From NCBI GenBank assembly GCA_022432975.1, contig CM039509.1, positions 40,272,209 to 40,336,208 on the forward strand: a stretch of 64,000 bases of DNA, in the 5' to 3' direction. The position numbers were made by a program, and so were the translations under genes. Source of the DNA: Begonia masoniana (taxonomy: Eukaryota; Streptophyta; Magnoliopsida; Cucurbitales; Begoniaceae). Shown piece by piece: positions 1 through 10,835 of the stretch. The notes under the pieces are model-generated. The model did not search any database and was not told where the DNA came from. It saw only the letters and a program-made list of their open reading frames with translations. How positions within the stretch are numbered: the stretch's first letter is position 1; the number at the start of each line of letters is the position of its first letter.

Positions 1-1052
1 ATGTGGGTGGTCCAGCATCGGATGCTCCAACTTGGTCTCCTTTAAAAATCCAATTACCTTCAGCATTGAGACCAAACCTCATCCTAGTTATAGTGGATGT
101 GGTGTATGTGTTAATTTACTTTAGAGGTAATGAGATTTTGGTCCTTGAAATTTGTACACTATTCTCCTTAAAGATTTTCAATAAAAGAAGATTAAAAGGT
201 AGGGACTTTGCTGCGTTGATGAAGACTTGCATCATCCATTTCAAAATCATATATCCCACATTGAATGATTCTTGTCGAAAGATTTTATATAAAATATAGA
301 GATCTATACCACTTATTTAATCTCTATGTCCATCTCTAGGTAGTAGATTGTACGTGATCATATGGTGGATGAGCCTTGCACGTACATTTAAGTCTTTCGC
401 CTTAGGCTTCAATGGAAGGGAACGATTTGGATCCTTAACTATCATTCTTATAAAATTAGTTCCTTCACTGGTCTCCATAAATTCAGGGTCCCTAGATGCC
501 TCATAATACCTTTCAGCCTCATTGTTAAATTCACAGTGTAAAATTGTATTTAGTGAACGAGCGGATAACTCAATGTGTTTTCCATACACATAACTAATAA
601 TCTTAAGAGACCTTAGAGAATGTTCTAAATTGGCATAGAACATTCTTACTGGTGTTTTATAATATTGCCCATCACAGTCAAATAAATCAAAATAATCCTA
701 AATTCTTCAAAGGCAGAACCAAATTTAAAATACTTAACTCATCGAATTCCACTTTTCTACTCAGAATCAGGGGCTTGAATTGAAATTCGTCCTCATACAT
801 TCTCATTGAGTCAACATTCTTGAATAATGGAGATGGCCAAGTTGCTGGTTCTTCAATTTCATTCGCTGGAGTAGGGTTCTTTGACATCCTCTTGCGAACG
901 ACGAACTTGCTGCGGGAGGTTGATGCCATTTTAAGTTTAGAAGGAAGAGAAGAAATACTGATCGGAGGAAAACCGACCAGAATATAGAAGGGAGTAGAAA
1001 ATCGCTGAAGAAATTGAGAGAGAAATCGCGTGGTTAGGGTTTCAGGCGACAT
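1..1052 (-). pseudogene. Additional ORF downstream of SIRE pol, putative plant transposon protein (PF20167-like)
   Basis: Read leftward, a near-continuous reading frame starts at ATG 929 (MASTSRSK) or an upstream ATG at 1052. It carries a string resembling the 'putative plant transposon protein' domain: YYKTPVRMFYANL, YGKHIELS, HHMITYNLLPR, then FGLNAEGNW near the window edge. Breaks are one extra T in a homopolymer near 690, a stop near 316 and a stop near 128. The gene runs off the window. It lies in sense orientation after the RNase H of the SIRE element, once insertion E1 is removed, which is where SIRE elements carry an env-like ORF. Family assignment is from memory of conserved strings; function is unknown. 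Confidence 0.6.
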
Positions 1053-1070
1053 TATATTTTATAAAACAAT

Positions 1071-1193
1071 TCAGGTGTCGACCGATTATAGTAGGGGTCG
1101 ACACTTTCTTCATAAAAGAGATTGATTATCTCGACTACAGAATGAAAAGAAGGTCAGGTGTCGATCGATTATTGTATAGGTCGACACTTCCTG
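1071..1193. repeat. Two ~40 bp GTCGAC-rich copies upstream of the extra ORF
   Basis: Copies at 1071-1110 and 1154-1193 share the frame TCAGGTGTCGAYCGATTAT followed by GGTCGACACTT. The same GGTCGACACTT word is clustered in the U3 of this element's own LTR (49634-50110). Here it lies just upstream of the extra ORF, so a promoter-like role is possible but inferred. Confidence 0.7.
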
Positions 1194-1623
1194 AAAAAAA
1201 TCCAATTTTCATGATTTCTCAATCCTGATCTGTAACGCCCCAAATTTAAAATCCCTTATTTGATTTCCTCAATTTGAAACCCTAATTTTAAAACCCTAAA
1301 ATTTTTCCCCAAATCATTTTATCAAATTAAATTCGAGCGTTAAAACTCTAATTCCATAATATTTTGAAATTCTCTTTAAATAATTAATAAACATTAAATG
1401 CGCGGAAGTTTAAAGTTTAAACAAAAGCAGAATTAATAATTCATAAAACTTATTTAAGTAACAAAATCCAATAAAACTTATTCAAAGTTTTCGTGAAATA
1501 TCTTTGAAAATTTAGACATACTAATTTACATCATTTTCTTAAAAACATGTCATTCTTCTGTATACTCATTTGCCTCTCGAGGGTTCTCGATCATAGCCAT
1601 TTCTTCCTCAGATAAAAATTCAC

Positions 1624-2059
1624 CTACATCACAATTTACAAAACTGTGAGAAATAATCTCAGTAAGTGAGAATACGTGTAGTTGCAAAACATATACTTTT
1701 ATCGAATCATGTTAACTGTTACGTACTGATTGGAACTCATTCATGAACCATCTTTTAAGACTTGACCACCATGGCTTCGTCATCTTTTACTTTTACTTTT
1801 ACTTTTACTTTTACTTTTAACGTTCAAACTCACCATCTCAATGTGGCTTTTGCTTTCACGTAATTGCCGTCAATTCCATCATTTTCATACATATGCAAAT
1901 GTTCTACAAATTTTATCTTTTAAATTATTCTATAACAATCCCTAAATATGAGTGCTCACATATCAAATAGTGTAATAAAACAATTATATTAAAATAACAT
2001 AAATTTATTGCGATGTAGGGCCATACCCAAAACGTTGAAAAATATGTACTTTCACTTAC
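1624..2059 (-). other. Predicted structured intron in E1 3' LTR
   Basis: On the minus strand the donor is CTAG|GTAAGTG at 2059 and the acceptor is GATGTAG|GTGAA at 1624. A block CCTACATCGCAAT (2007-2019) is complementary to ATTGTGATGTAGG (1623-1635), which spans the acceptor, with one G-U pair. A likely branch point (CTTACTGAG) and a small GAGA/TCTC hairpin lie just upstream of the acceptor. Splicing is inferred from sequence only. Confidence 0.55.
1784..1819. repeat. (CTTTTA)n microsatellite
   Basis: About six tandem CTTTTA units inside the predicted intron of the E1 3' LTR. The other LTR has only about two to three units at the matching place (18986-19008), so the copy number changed after insertion. 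Confidence 0.85.
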
Positions 2060-2505
2060 CTAGATTCTGAGTGAATAGGTATCTAGATTTTCTGAAATTT
2101 CAAATAATTTCCTGCCTAAAAATTATCGATCCGGACAACTTTTGAAAATTTTCTACCTAAATAAAATATCCATATAAATTTCTCACTTTAATAAACCAAT
2201 TTCACAATAATTTAGGTAGAAATTCCTTACTGGTAAAATCGTAGATCGGTTCAGGTCAAAATTTGAGTCGGGTCAAAATTCAGATCGGTTCGGGTTCGGG
2301 TTGGTTCAGATGAACAGTGCCGATCGAGTGAACAGTGCTGATTTGGTTCGATTTTACTATTCTGGTCCGGCTCAATTTTGGCTGCAAAGAACTAGTTCGG
2401 GCTTTTAAAGAAAACTTGGCTCAGTTTTTAAATTAAAAACTAAACCTTCTATTTTTTTCCTCCCCCTTCTTCTTCTTTGTGCGAGGGCAGAGAGCAGAGG
2501 GAAAG

Positions 2506-2537
<32 letters not shown>

Positions 2538-2760
2538 CGTGTCCGAGGGAGCTGAACGCCAAGCAAGAGGGACAGAAGGATTCGGTTGACGCGGTTCTTC
2601 GCCGGAGGGGCTTCGGTCGTACGGAATATCACCGGAGAGAAGTTCGGCCGAGAGATATTTTTCGTCGGAAGGGGTTCGGGCGAGAGAGCATCGGCGTGGA
2701 GATTTTGGCAAGGTAAGGGCTTCGATCTTTTTGGTGTGTTTTCTCATTCCCTGAGTTTCT

Positions 2761-2770
2761 GTATTTATAG
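2761..2770 (-). promoter_or_regulatory. TATA box of E1 LTR
   Basis: Reads CTATAAATAC on the minus strand, about 160 bp from the LTR start. The same word is kept in the other LTR at 19927-19936. A transcript would start near 2735 and run through the LTR toward lower coordinates. Confidence 0.6.
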
Positions 2771-2974
2771 GGAATGATTTTAGTTCCTTGTCAAAACCAT
2801 CGACCGATTTTGTCAAAATCATCGGCTGAAATTTCCACTTCGTTGGCTAAATTTTCAAAATTATTCAACTGGAAGCAAATTTTTCCTTCCTTTGTTAAAA
2901 ACGTCGATTGCACGATTTTGATATGTTACAATCTATCCTTTTTAAAAGAAATTTTGTCATCGAAATTTAAAGAA

Positions 2975-4444
2975 TCACATGAAAAGTTCAGGATAGATCT
3001 TTCTCATTTCTTCTTCTTTTTCCCAAATTGCCTCCTCCACGTTTTGATTCTTCCATAAAACTCTTACAAGTGAGATCTTCTTATTCCGTAGCTTCCTTTC
3101 TTTTGATTCCAGAATTTGTATTGGTCTCTCTTCATATGATAAGTTTGAGTTGAGCACAATTTCTTCAAATCTCATTGGTAAAACATACGAGGGATATGTG
3201 AAACACGTTGTGAACTTGCTTGAGTGTCTCAGGCAAATTTAATTTGAAAGCAACTTGTCCAATTCTTGCAATAATTATAAATGAGCTAATGTATCTTGGC
3301 TTAGTTTTCCCTTCTTCCCAAAACGCATCACACCTTTCATTGGTGAGACTTTCAAGAACACTTGATCTCCTATTGCAAACTCCAACTTTATTCTTCTCCG
3401 ATCAGTATAACTTTTCTGTTTACTTTGGGCCGTGAGAATTCTTTTTCTAATTTGTGCAACAATCTCCGCAGTCTGTCTCAAAATATTTGGCCCAAGAAGT
3501 ATGCCTTCACCTACATCATCCCAATACACTGATGATCTACATTTTCGACCATATAAAGCTTCATAAGGCGAAGCCTAGTAACTATTGTTATAAGAGAACT
3601 CTACCACTGGTAAATTTTTACACCAATTCCCTTGAAAATCGATAGCACAAGCTCTTAACATATCCTCTAGGGTCTGAATAGTTCTTTTCAATTGTCCATC
3701 TGTTTGGTGATGAAAATCTGTACTAAAGTTCGACTTAGTACCCATGGCTTTTTGCATACTCTTCCAAAATTTGAAAGTAAAACGGGTATCTCGATCAGAC
3801 ACGATAGAAATGGGAGTGCCATGAAGTCTGATAATCTCCTGAACATAGAGCTGAGCATATTGATCCATATTAAAGGTAGTCCGTACAGGAATAAAATGTG
3901 TCGATTTTGTCAGCCTGTCAACTATCACCCAAATAGAGTCATAATTTTTAATTGATCTTGGAAGTCCAACAACGAAATCTATCGTGATATGTTCCCATTT
4001 CCACCGGGGTACAAATAACGGTTGTAAAATGCTAGTAGGTCTTTGATGTTCTGCTTTGACTTGTTGACATGTAAGACATCTTTCAACAAATTTGGCCACG
4101 TACAATTTCAATCTTCACCACCAATAATGTTGCTTCAAATCTTGATACATTTTGGTTGCACAAGGATGTACCGAGTAAAGGGTTGAATGCGATTCCTCCA
4201 ATATAACTCTCTTTAATTCAGCATCATCTGGTATACACCATCTATTTTTGAATCGGATAATCCCATTATCATATATGGAAAATTCGAAAACTCTTCCAGC
4301 CTCCAATTCTTCTTTTACCTTGCAAATAAATGCATCACCGCGTTGCTTATCTTTTATTTGCTCAAGAAAATTTGGATGAAGCATCATAGCAGACAATCTC
4401 TCTATTAGCCTAAACAGTACAACTTCGATGTTAGATTTCTGCAT
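2975..4444 (-). pseudogene. E1 integrase with C-terminal chromodomain, decayed
   Basis: Minus strand. The HHCC zinc domain spans the frames at 4115-4444 (H...H in HSTLYSVH) and 3575-4111 (CLTCQQVKAEH). The catalytic core follows with ITIDFVVGLP, SIVSDRDTRF and the QLKRTIQTLEDMLR region. The C-terminal frames (3275-3529 and 2975-3175) hold the GDQVFLKVSP box and a chromodomain-like VRVLWKNQNVEEAIWE ending in YPELF, which places it among chromoviruses. Stops fall at WW*R near 4113 and NSY* near 3573, and a frame break near 3200-3275 separates the chromodomain. Not functional as read. Confidence 0.88.
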
Positions 4445-5650
4445 CTCCTTAGTTAGCTATCCTGGAATCAGCTGCAACGAAGAAATTTGAGACGATGCTC
4501 TTCTACTCAATGCATCAGCTATAACATTAGCCTTGCCAGGATTGTAAATAATCTCGCAGTCATAGTCTTTTACCAATTTCAACTATCTACGTTGTCTCAT
4601 ATTTAGATCCTTCTGAGTTAGAAAGTACTTTAGACTTTTATGGTCGGTATAAATGTTAAACCTTTCTCTATAAAGGTAGTGCCTCCAAATCTTTAATGCG
4701 TTAACCACCACTGCAAGCTCCAAATCATGAGTTGGGTAGTTCTTCTCGTGATCCTTCAATTGCCTCGAGGCATAGACTACAACCTTTCCTTCCTGCATGA
4801 GAACACATCACAGTCCATACTTTGAAGCATCACGATACAGCATAAATTTTTCCGATCCAGATGGTATAGTAAGTATAGGTGCCGAGATCAGTCTCTTCTT
4901 TAGCTCCTGAAAGCTTTGTTCGCATTCTTCAGTCTATAAATATTTGACACCTTTCTTGGTTAGCTTCGTAAGTGGGTTGGCTAAACTTGAGAATCCTTCT
5001 ACGAATTTTTGATAATATTCCGCAAGACCAAGAAAACTCCTTATCTCAGCTGCGTTCTTTGGTTGAAGCAATTTACTAACAGCTTTTATCTTCACTGGAT
5101 CCACTGCTACACCCTTTTTTGAAATAATGTGTTCCAGAAAAGTGACATTCTCCGTCCAAAATTCACACTTTGAGAATTTTGCATATAATTTCTCGTGCCT
5201 CAAAATTGATAAAACAATTCGCAGGTGCCTTTCATGCTCTTCCTTATTTTTCGAATAGATGAGAATATCGTCGATGAAAACAATTACGAATTCATCAAAG
5301 AATTTCTTGAATATTTGATTCATTAAATCCATAAAGGCTTCCGGAGCATTACTCAATCCAAAAGGCATAACTCGAAACTCATAGTGGCCGTATCTTGTTT
5401 GAAATGCAGTCTTGGATACATCATCATCTTTGATTCTTAGCTGATGGTAGCCGGATCTAAGATCTATTTTTGAAAAGACTCCATCATCTTTTAATTGATC
5501 AAACAAGTCGTTGATTCTTGGAAGTGGGTACTTGTTCTTGATAGTGACTTTATTCAGTTCCCGATAATCAATATACATCTTCAAACATCCATCCTTCTTC
5601 TTCATGAATAATACGGGGGCTCCCCATGGCGAAAAGCTTGGTCGAATAAA
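4445..5650 (-). pseudogene. E1 reverse transcriptase and RNase H, decayed
   Basis: Minus strand. The RT has [43 protein letters not shown] and the catalytic [10 protein letters not shown]. RNase H follows with [19 protein letters not shown] and [10 protein letters not shown]. In-frame stops occur after LLEK (5648), after KGVKYL (4934), within the RNase H start (GL*CV near 4808), after MRQRR (4583) and near 4455. It joins gag-protease upstream and integrase downstream in the usual Ty3 order. Confidence 0.9.
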
Positions 5651-7247
5651 TTATTTTTCTAGCAATTCGTCTAGTTGAACTTTCAATTCCTTTAATTCAA
5701 TTGGTGCCATTCTGTATGGAGCTTTAGAGATGGGTGTCGTTCTAGGTAGAATATCAATGCTGAATTCTACATCTCTAGTTGGTGGTAAACTTGTTAAATT
5801 ATCTGGAAAGACATCTGAATATTCATGAACTATCATTACTTTATCCAGGGTCGTTGCTTCCTCGGTTTGAGTGCACACAACACTCGCCAAGAATGCAAAA
5901 CATCCGGAATTCCATAATCTTTGTGCTTGCAGAGATGATATAACGAGAATTCTCGAACTCTTTTTATTGCCATGAAATAAAAATGGTTCTGCTTCAGGCA
6001 CTTGAAATCTTACTATCTTCTTGCGACAATCAATAGTTGTATAGTGTCTGGTTAGCCAATTCATGCTGAGAATTATGTCATAATCTTGCATGGCCAAAAT
6101 AGCTAGGTCTACTTCCAATTCTTTATCTCCAATACGAACTTTGCATTCTCGAATAATAGAGTCGGCAGTCATTACTGCACCAGACGGTGTAGCTACTCCT
6201 AACTTATGTTCTAAAGGTTCTATTGTCTTATTTAATTTCTTTGAATGCATAAGGGATATAAAAGAATAGGTTGCACCAGAATCAATTAATATAAGGGAAG
6301 GTACTTCAGAAATTAGAAGCACACCTGTTATTACATCTGCATTCTTTTCAACTTCTTCCTTGGTCATAGTGAAAACTCGAGCGACTGCTACTGGTTGATT
6401 CTGGTTATTTTTTGGACAGTCCTTGATAAAATGTCCACGTTGACCACACTTAAAATAGGTATTGGCCTGAATGAGACACTCTCCAGAATGTGGTTTCTTG
6501 CATGAGGGACATAAAGGTATATTTGTTGTAATGGGTTCCCTCTTAGCGTACTTGGAAGGTCCTTCTGCCGGTGCATTAATCATTGGTCTCTTAGTTCCAG
6601 GTTGTTGTTGCAGAATTTTGTTCTTGGCAGTCTGAGTTGCATGACTGTACCTCCTTCTAAACTCTTGAGCTCTGTTGATTTCCTTTTCTCCTTGCTCTGC
6701 ACATAATGCTTTCTCTACTACAAATGCGAATGGAGAGTTATTGGAGGTAATCAGACGAATATCCTTTTGTATCTCAGCTCTTAATCTTTGAATAAATCTT
6801 TTTACTTTCATAGTCTCGCTACTAGCTATATGAAGAGCATAGCGAGATAGTTGCTCAAATTTGTGTAAATAATCGATTACACTTCTTGTTTGCTTCAAAG
6901 CCAAGAATTCCTCTGCCTTTGCATCCATCATCGAGTCCGTAAAATACTTTTCATAGAAAAGTTCTTGGAATTTCTCCTATGTCATGGTGGAAACTGAATG
7001 TATCACCTTTATAGAATCCCACCAGTAGCGTGTTTCCATTCGAAACATAGAAGAATTGCAATTAACTTTCTCTTCCTGAGAAATTTTGGCTTGCTCAAAA
7101 ATTTCAATTATAGTCCTTATCCAATTATCTGCTGCTGCCATATCTGTCAAATTGCCATTAAAAATTAGAGGGTCCAATTTTCGAAATTTATTGAAGTCAA
7201 CGTCTGCATATTGAGGTTTATTAGGAATATGAGTTTGCGCATTAATT
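5651..7247 (-). pseudogene. E1 gag (C-terminal part) and aspartic protease
   Basis: Minus strand. The gag core at 6977-7247 contains WIRTIIEIFEQAKI and WWDSIK. One stop (TMT*EKF) separates it from the 426-codon frame 5651-6931. That frame holds the gag end, a CCHC knuckle (FKCGQRGHFIKDC near residue 160), the protease LILIDSGATYSFI and the start of RT. Reading resumes across S1 into 18106-18237, where the gag N terminus lies; joined across the GCTTG duplication the frame is continuous (ATQ AIN). Confidence 0.88.
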
Positions 7248-7693
7248 GCTTGTGTAACACCCGAGAATTTCCTGTAACGCACAGATGTCTTAGGGTAGAC
7301 GGGTAGAAAAGTTTAATGAAAGGTGTTGAGAATGGATTTGGAATTAAGGTATGCAAAAAGAAGAAAAGGAGGTTTGACTATTCAAACCACTAAATGGAAA
7401 AGTCAAAAGGTGTTTTTGTGTTTCAACCAATAGAAATGTAACATGTAATTGAAAGAAATGGAAGAAAATTGGTGCAATAACAAGGCATTCACGTTGGAGA
7501 AATTGAGGGATAAAGTTTGTGGGTGGTTTTACAATTTTGAAAAGATTAGTGGATGAAATGCAAAAGTGGACAAAATTCTTAGGTTAAAAAGGTGAGTTTC
7601 CATTTTTTCTTCATCTTCATCGAGCTTCTCTCCTTCTCCTCCATAGCCATAGATCCCCTTCCTCCTTTCTTCATCTATTGAAGACTTTTCAAG

Positions 7694-8267
7694 GTAATTT
7701 CTCTTGGGTTTTGGTTTGTGTACATTTAGATGGAGTTTAGAAGTGTTTTTATGTATTTTGGTTGAGTTTGGTGAATTTTAGGAAACCCTAGGTTAATTTG
7801 GTTGAGTTTGGTGAATTTTAGGAAACCCTAGGTTAGGGATTCCAAAAATTGAGTTTAGATGTTAGATTTCTTTCCTATTTTGGTAGTTTAGCTGTTGAAT
7901 GGAGTGATTTAGGTTGTTAGAGGGGTTAGATGGAAGATTGAAAGAGTGTTACACAAAAACGGTTTAAGAACACTTTAGGGCCGATTCTGTCTTTGGAAAT
8001 TTCAGGCTGGCCAAAGTATTTGTTTGGTTAATTTGAGTGATTGAATGGATAGTAGACGTGTAGAGGTTTCCGAGTTGGGGTGGCACGTCGAAATCCGTTG
8101 AAAATTTAGAAAGTTATGACCGTTTGAAGTTGGACGGTCAATTTTGGTGTCAAAATCGGGTTTGGAGTTAAGTTGTGGGTTTAGGTTAAATGTGCGATTA
8201 ATTTAGTTAGCAAAAATCGTTATAATTTATTTAGTTTGTTATTAAGTGAATTTTTGTTATTTGTTAG
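7694..8267 (+). other. Predicted intron 1 of S1 LTR
   Basis: Donor CAAG|GTAATTTC follows a CT-rich stretch that looks like a 5' UTR. The acceptor is TTTGTTAG|GTGATCG. A matching donor and acceptor occur in S5 (56658 and 57182). The putative exon 2 is 8268-8317. Confidence 0.4.
7757..7836. repeat. 40 bp tandem duplication
   Basis: Two adjacent copies with period 40 (GTTGAGTTTGGTGAATTTTA at 7761 and again at 7801), inside predicted intron 1 of S1. Confidence 0.9.
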
Positions 8268-8317
8268 GTGATCGAACGTGTGATTTAGTTGACGAAGTGA
8301 ACGTATCGAGCAACCAG

Positions 8318-9018
8318 GTAAGTAGTGGTAGCTTTCTTTCGCCTTCGGGCCTACACCATGGAACGGTAGGGTTATTTATTTTGCGTTGTGTTTTGTTGAG
8401 TTTGGTTGCATAATGGTTGACGTGCATCATAGTTTTCCGTAACGAAAATACGAGTTATTTTGCATGGCTGGTTGTGAGTGTGAACGTAATCAGATAAAAT
8501 GAATTGTAATGAATCTCAAATAGTGTGCCTTGTCGGGATACGGTGCTTGCAGTGGCACCCCGAAGGGAACTCTATGAGAGACCGGCTAAAATACGAGATC
8601 TGGAATAGTGTGCCTTGTTGGGATATGGTGCTTGCAGTGGCACCCCGAAGGGAACTCTATGAAGGATGGTTGGCTAAAATACGTAAAGGTCGTGAGTATG
8701 AATTCCTAGACGGTTATAGGATTCTACGATCGACGAGGGAGATTATGCATGGCCATCCTAGACGGTTATGGGATGTGAGCTATCTGGTCTTGCTCTGGTG
8801 ATTCTGAGTTTGGCCGTCCTAGACGGTTATGGGATGTGTGCCTACTCAAATCACACGGCTTATGAAACGAATAATGTAATGAACAGCAACGAATAGCAAA
8901 TAAACACAACTGAGTGGTAGAAACTGCATGTATTAGGTTGCTTGCATTGTGTTGTAGTTTCATTCGTTACTCCCTACTTGCTAAGCATTAGGCTTACGTT
9001 TTGTGTTCTGTGGTGTAG
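8318..9018 (+). other. Predicted structured intron 2 of S1 LTR
   Basis: Donor AACCAG|GTAAGTAG at 8318, acceptor GGTGTAG|GTGACG ending at 9018. CCTACACCATGGAAC (8350-8364) pairs with GTTCTGTGGTGTAGG (9005-9019) over 15 positions, two of them G-U. Upstream of the acceptor is GCTAAGCATTAGGCTTA, a branch-point-like word that also folds as a TAAGC/GCTTA hairpin. The tandem repeats of this LTR lie between the two blocks. Confidence 0.6.
8519..8838. repeat. 85 bp tandem pair and CCTAGACGGTTAT repeats in S1 intron
   Basis: Two copies of an 85 bp unit start at 8521 and 8606 (TAGTGTGCCTTG, GGCACCCCGAAGGGAACTC). They are followed by three copies of CCTAGACGGTTAT (8705, 8756 and 8817). The array has a different sequence from the arrays in the related LTRs S4 and S5, although it sits in the same intron. 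Confidence 0.85.
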
Positions 9019-9126
9019 GTGACGAACTTTATTCAGGTGAGGTCGATGAGACAGCTGAGGTTTAGGCTGCAGTCGGAGGAGTACGGAGTCCACCGGTGCA
9101 GGCTATTGTTGGGGCGTCTCGATTAC

Positions 9127-10835
9127 TGTTGTGCAAAATATTTCGCAAGTGTACGAGTCGCAACAATTAATATAGTGATAAAATAGAGTGTCGAACCCAC
9201 GAGGACTTGTAATTAATAATCGAAATAACTAATTTTAATTCTAAATTGAACACACGTTTTTATGATTTTTAATAATTGCAATTAAAATAAATGACTAAAA
9301 CAATTAAAATAAACTAAATTAAAATAGCAAAACAAATAAACTGAGATTAAATCAAATTAATAAAAGCCTAGGTACTACGATTTCACCAAGACAATATTTA
9401 TTCCAATTCTTCGCAATTATATTCATAAATATTCTTCCTATGTTGATGATCGATTTCACTAAATTCTAGCACAATCTCTCTCAAGCATTGCGTAGTTTAT
9501 CTGATTAATGGGTTATCACTTCTCAGTCTCAAATCCTGCATTAATCAAATACAAATAAATCAAGAAATCACAGTGATCACACAAATACCGTAACTATCTC
9601 TAGCCTACGTATATTCATGACATTAATTTCAGTGCTCGGATATTTATCACCTCTCGGTCTCAAAACACCCCAAAAATCAAGTAAAGATTGGCTAGAAATT
9701 TACAAGCTTTAAGAACAGAAATTAAATGCGTCAACAATATTAGAAGAAATAATCATAAAATATAATTAAACGAAGAACATAAAATAAACATAGTCTGGCT
9801 ACATCGTAGCCCCTAGTAGAAAAGGTTAGTTCATGCTAGGTAAAATAAAAACACTAATATTAGAATATTGCATAATCAAATAATGGAAATAAAAAGAAAA
9901 GAAAAATTATTGTGGAAAATCGCTTAATGCTTCCTGCCAAAATCGCCGACAGCGCTCAAATCTGCTCTCCAAATTGCCAAACTTCTCTCAAAGTCGCCGC
10001 ACCTCCCTCAGATTCGCCTCTGCCGAAGCTCTCTGCCGCGCTCGCAAGAATCACAGACCCCCTCATGTTTCTTGTTTTCAAAGTCGCCCAACGCCTCGCT
10101 GCTGCTCTGTTTAAATCACCGACAGAGAATGCTTTCAATCGCCCAACGCCGAAGCTCTCAAAGTCGCCGAACGCCAGAGAATGCCCAAAATACACCGACT
10201 CCCTATCGCTTGCCTGCCCAGAATGCCTAAGACCGAATCCTTCAAGGCCGAATCCTTTTACTCTGCCGCAGCTCTTTTTCCTTTTTTCAATCAATGGATT
10301 AGATTCAGCCTTTCCTATTTTGCCGAATGCCAGACCACCGAATCGTTGCGCCTGTGATGCTTGCCCTGTCAATAGCAGAATCCGCTGATTCTTTCCAAAA
10401 TCGCTGCTTGCTGCCTTTTGGTTTTTATCCTTCTTTTCTTTTCAGTCGATGGCTTTGATTATTTCTTTCCTTAGTTAACGGCAGAGATTAAATAATTGAT
10501 CTTTCCAAATTTGAATTTATGTGGCGATTGATAGCTGGTAATGTGGCGACTGATCGCCACATTCTCTGTTTAATTTGTCAATTTTTGTTGCTTTTGTGTT
10601 GAATAGTTTCGATCTCCAGAATGCTGAATCTCCTTCCCCAGCGCCTCTGCTTTTATTTGTTAATCATTTCTTCCACTTGAGCTTGTTTAATGCTTTGTAT
10701 TCAACCACCCTCGTATTTTATGTAAATTTTCTGCACACTTAAACCAAACTCATCAAATACTTTCACACACTTGAGAATAAACTTATCAAATCAAGTGTAA
10801 AAAGTATAAATAAGTGTATAAAATACACACTATCA
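9127..10835 (-). repeat. A1 3' LTR
   Basis: Plus strand starts TGTTGTGCAAAATATT and ends CACACTATCA. It carries a cluster of TCGCCGA/TCGCCCAACGCC-type words at about 9930-10380 and a GGCGATTGATAGC...GACTGATCGCCAC inverted pair near 10520-10562. A 158-codon plus frame and a 138-codon minus frame cross the motif cluster; I do not treat them as genes. Confidence 0.93.

Larger units (their letters stand above)
1231..2930 (-). repeat. E1 3' LTR (1700 bp)
   Basis: Runs from TGTAACGCCCC at the left to GATATGTTACA at the right on the plus strand, so it begins TGTAACATATC on its own strand. It matches 18440-20096 collinearly with substitutions and small indels. It contains a TATA box (2761-2770), a GA microsatellite (about 2507-2537), a cluster of GATCGGTTC-like words (2230-2375) and a predicted intron (1624-2059). 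The adjacent internal sequence at 2931-2960 reads as a polypurine tract on the minus strand. Confidence 0.92.

Noticed and set aside
2433..2822. 129-codon minus frame in the E1 LTR
   Set aside because: Ser/Leu-rich text comes from the GA microsatellite and CT-rich leader; the other E1 LTR does not keep the frame.
9912..10388. 158-codon frame found in both A1 LTRs, with an antisense 138-codon frame
   Set aside because: Both frames cross a repeated-motif cluster whose words lack stops; presence in both copies follows from LTR identity, not selection.
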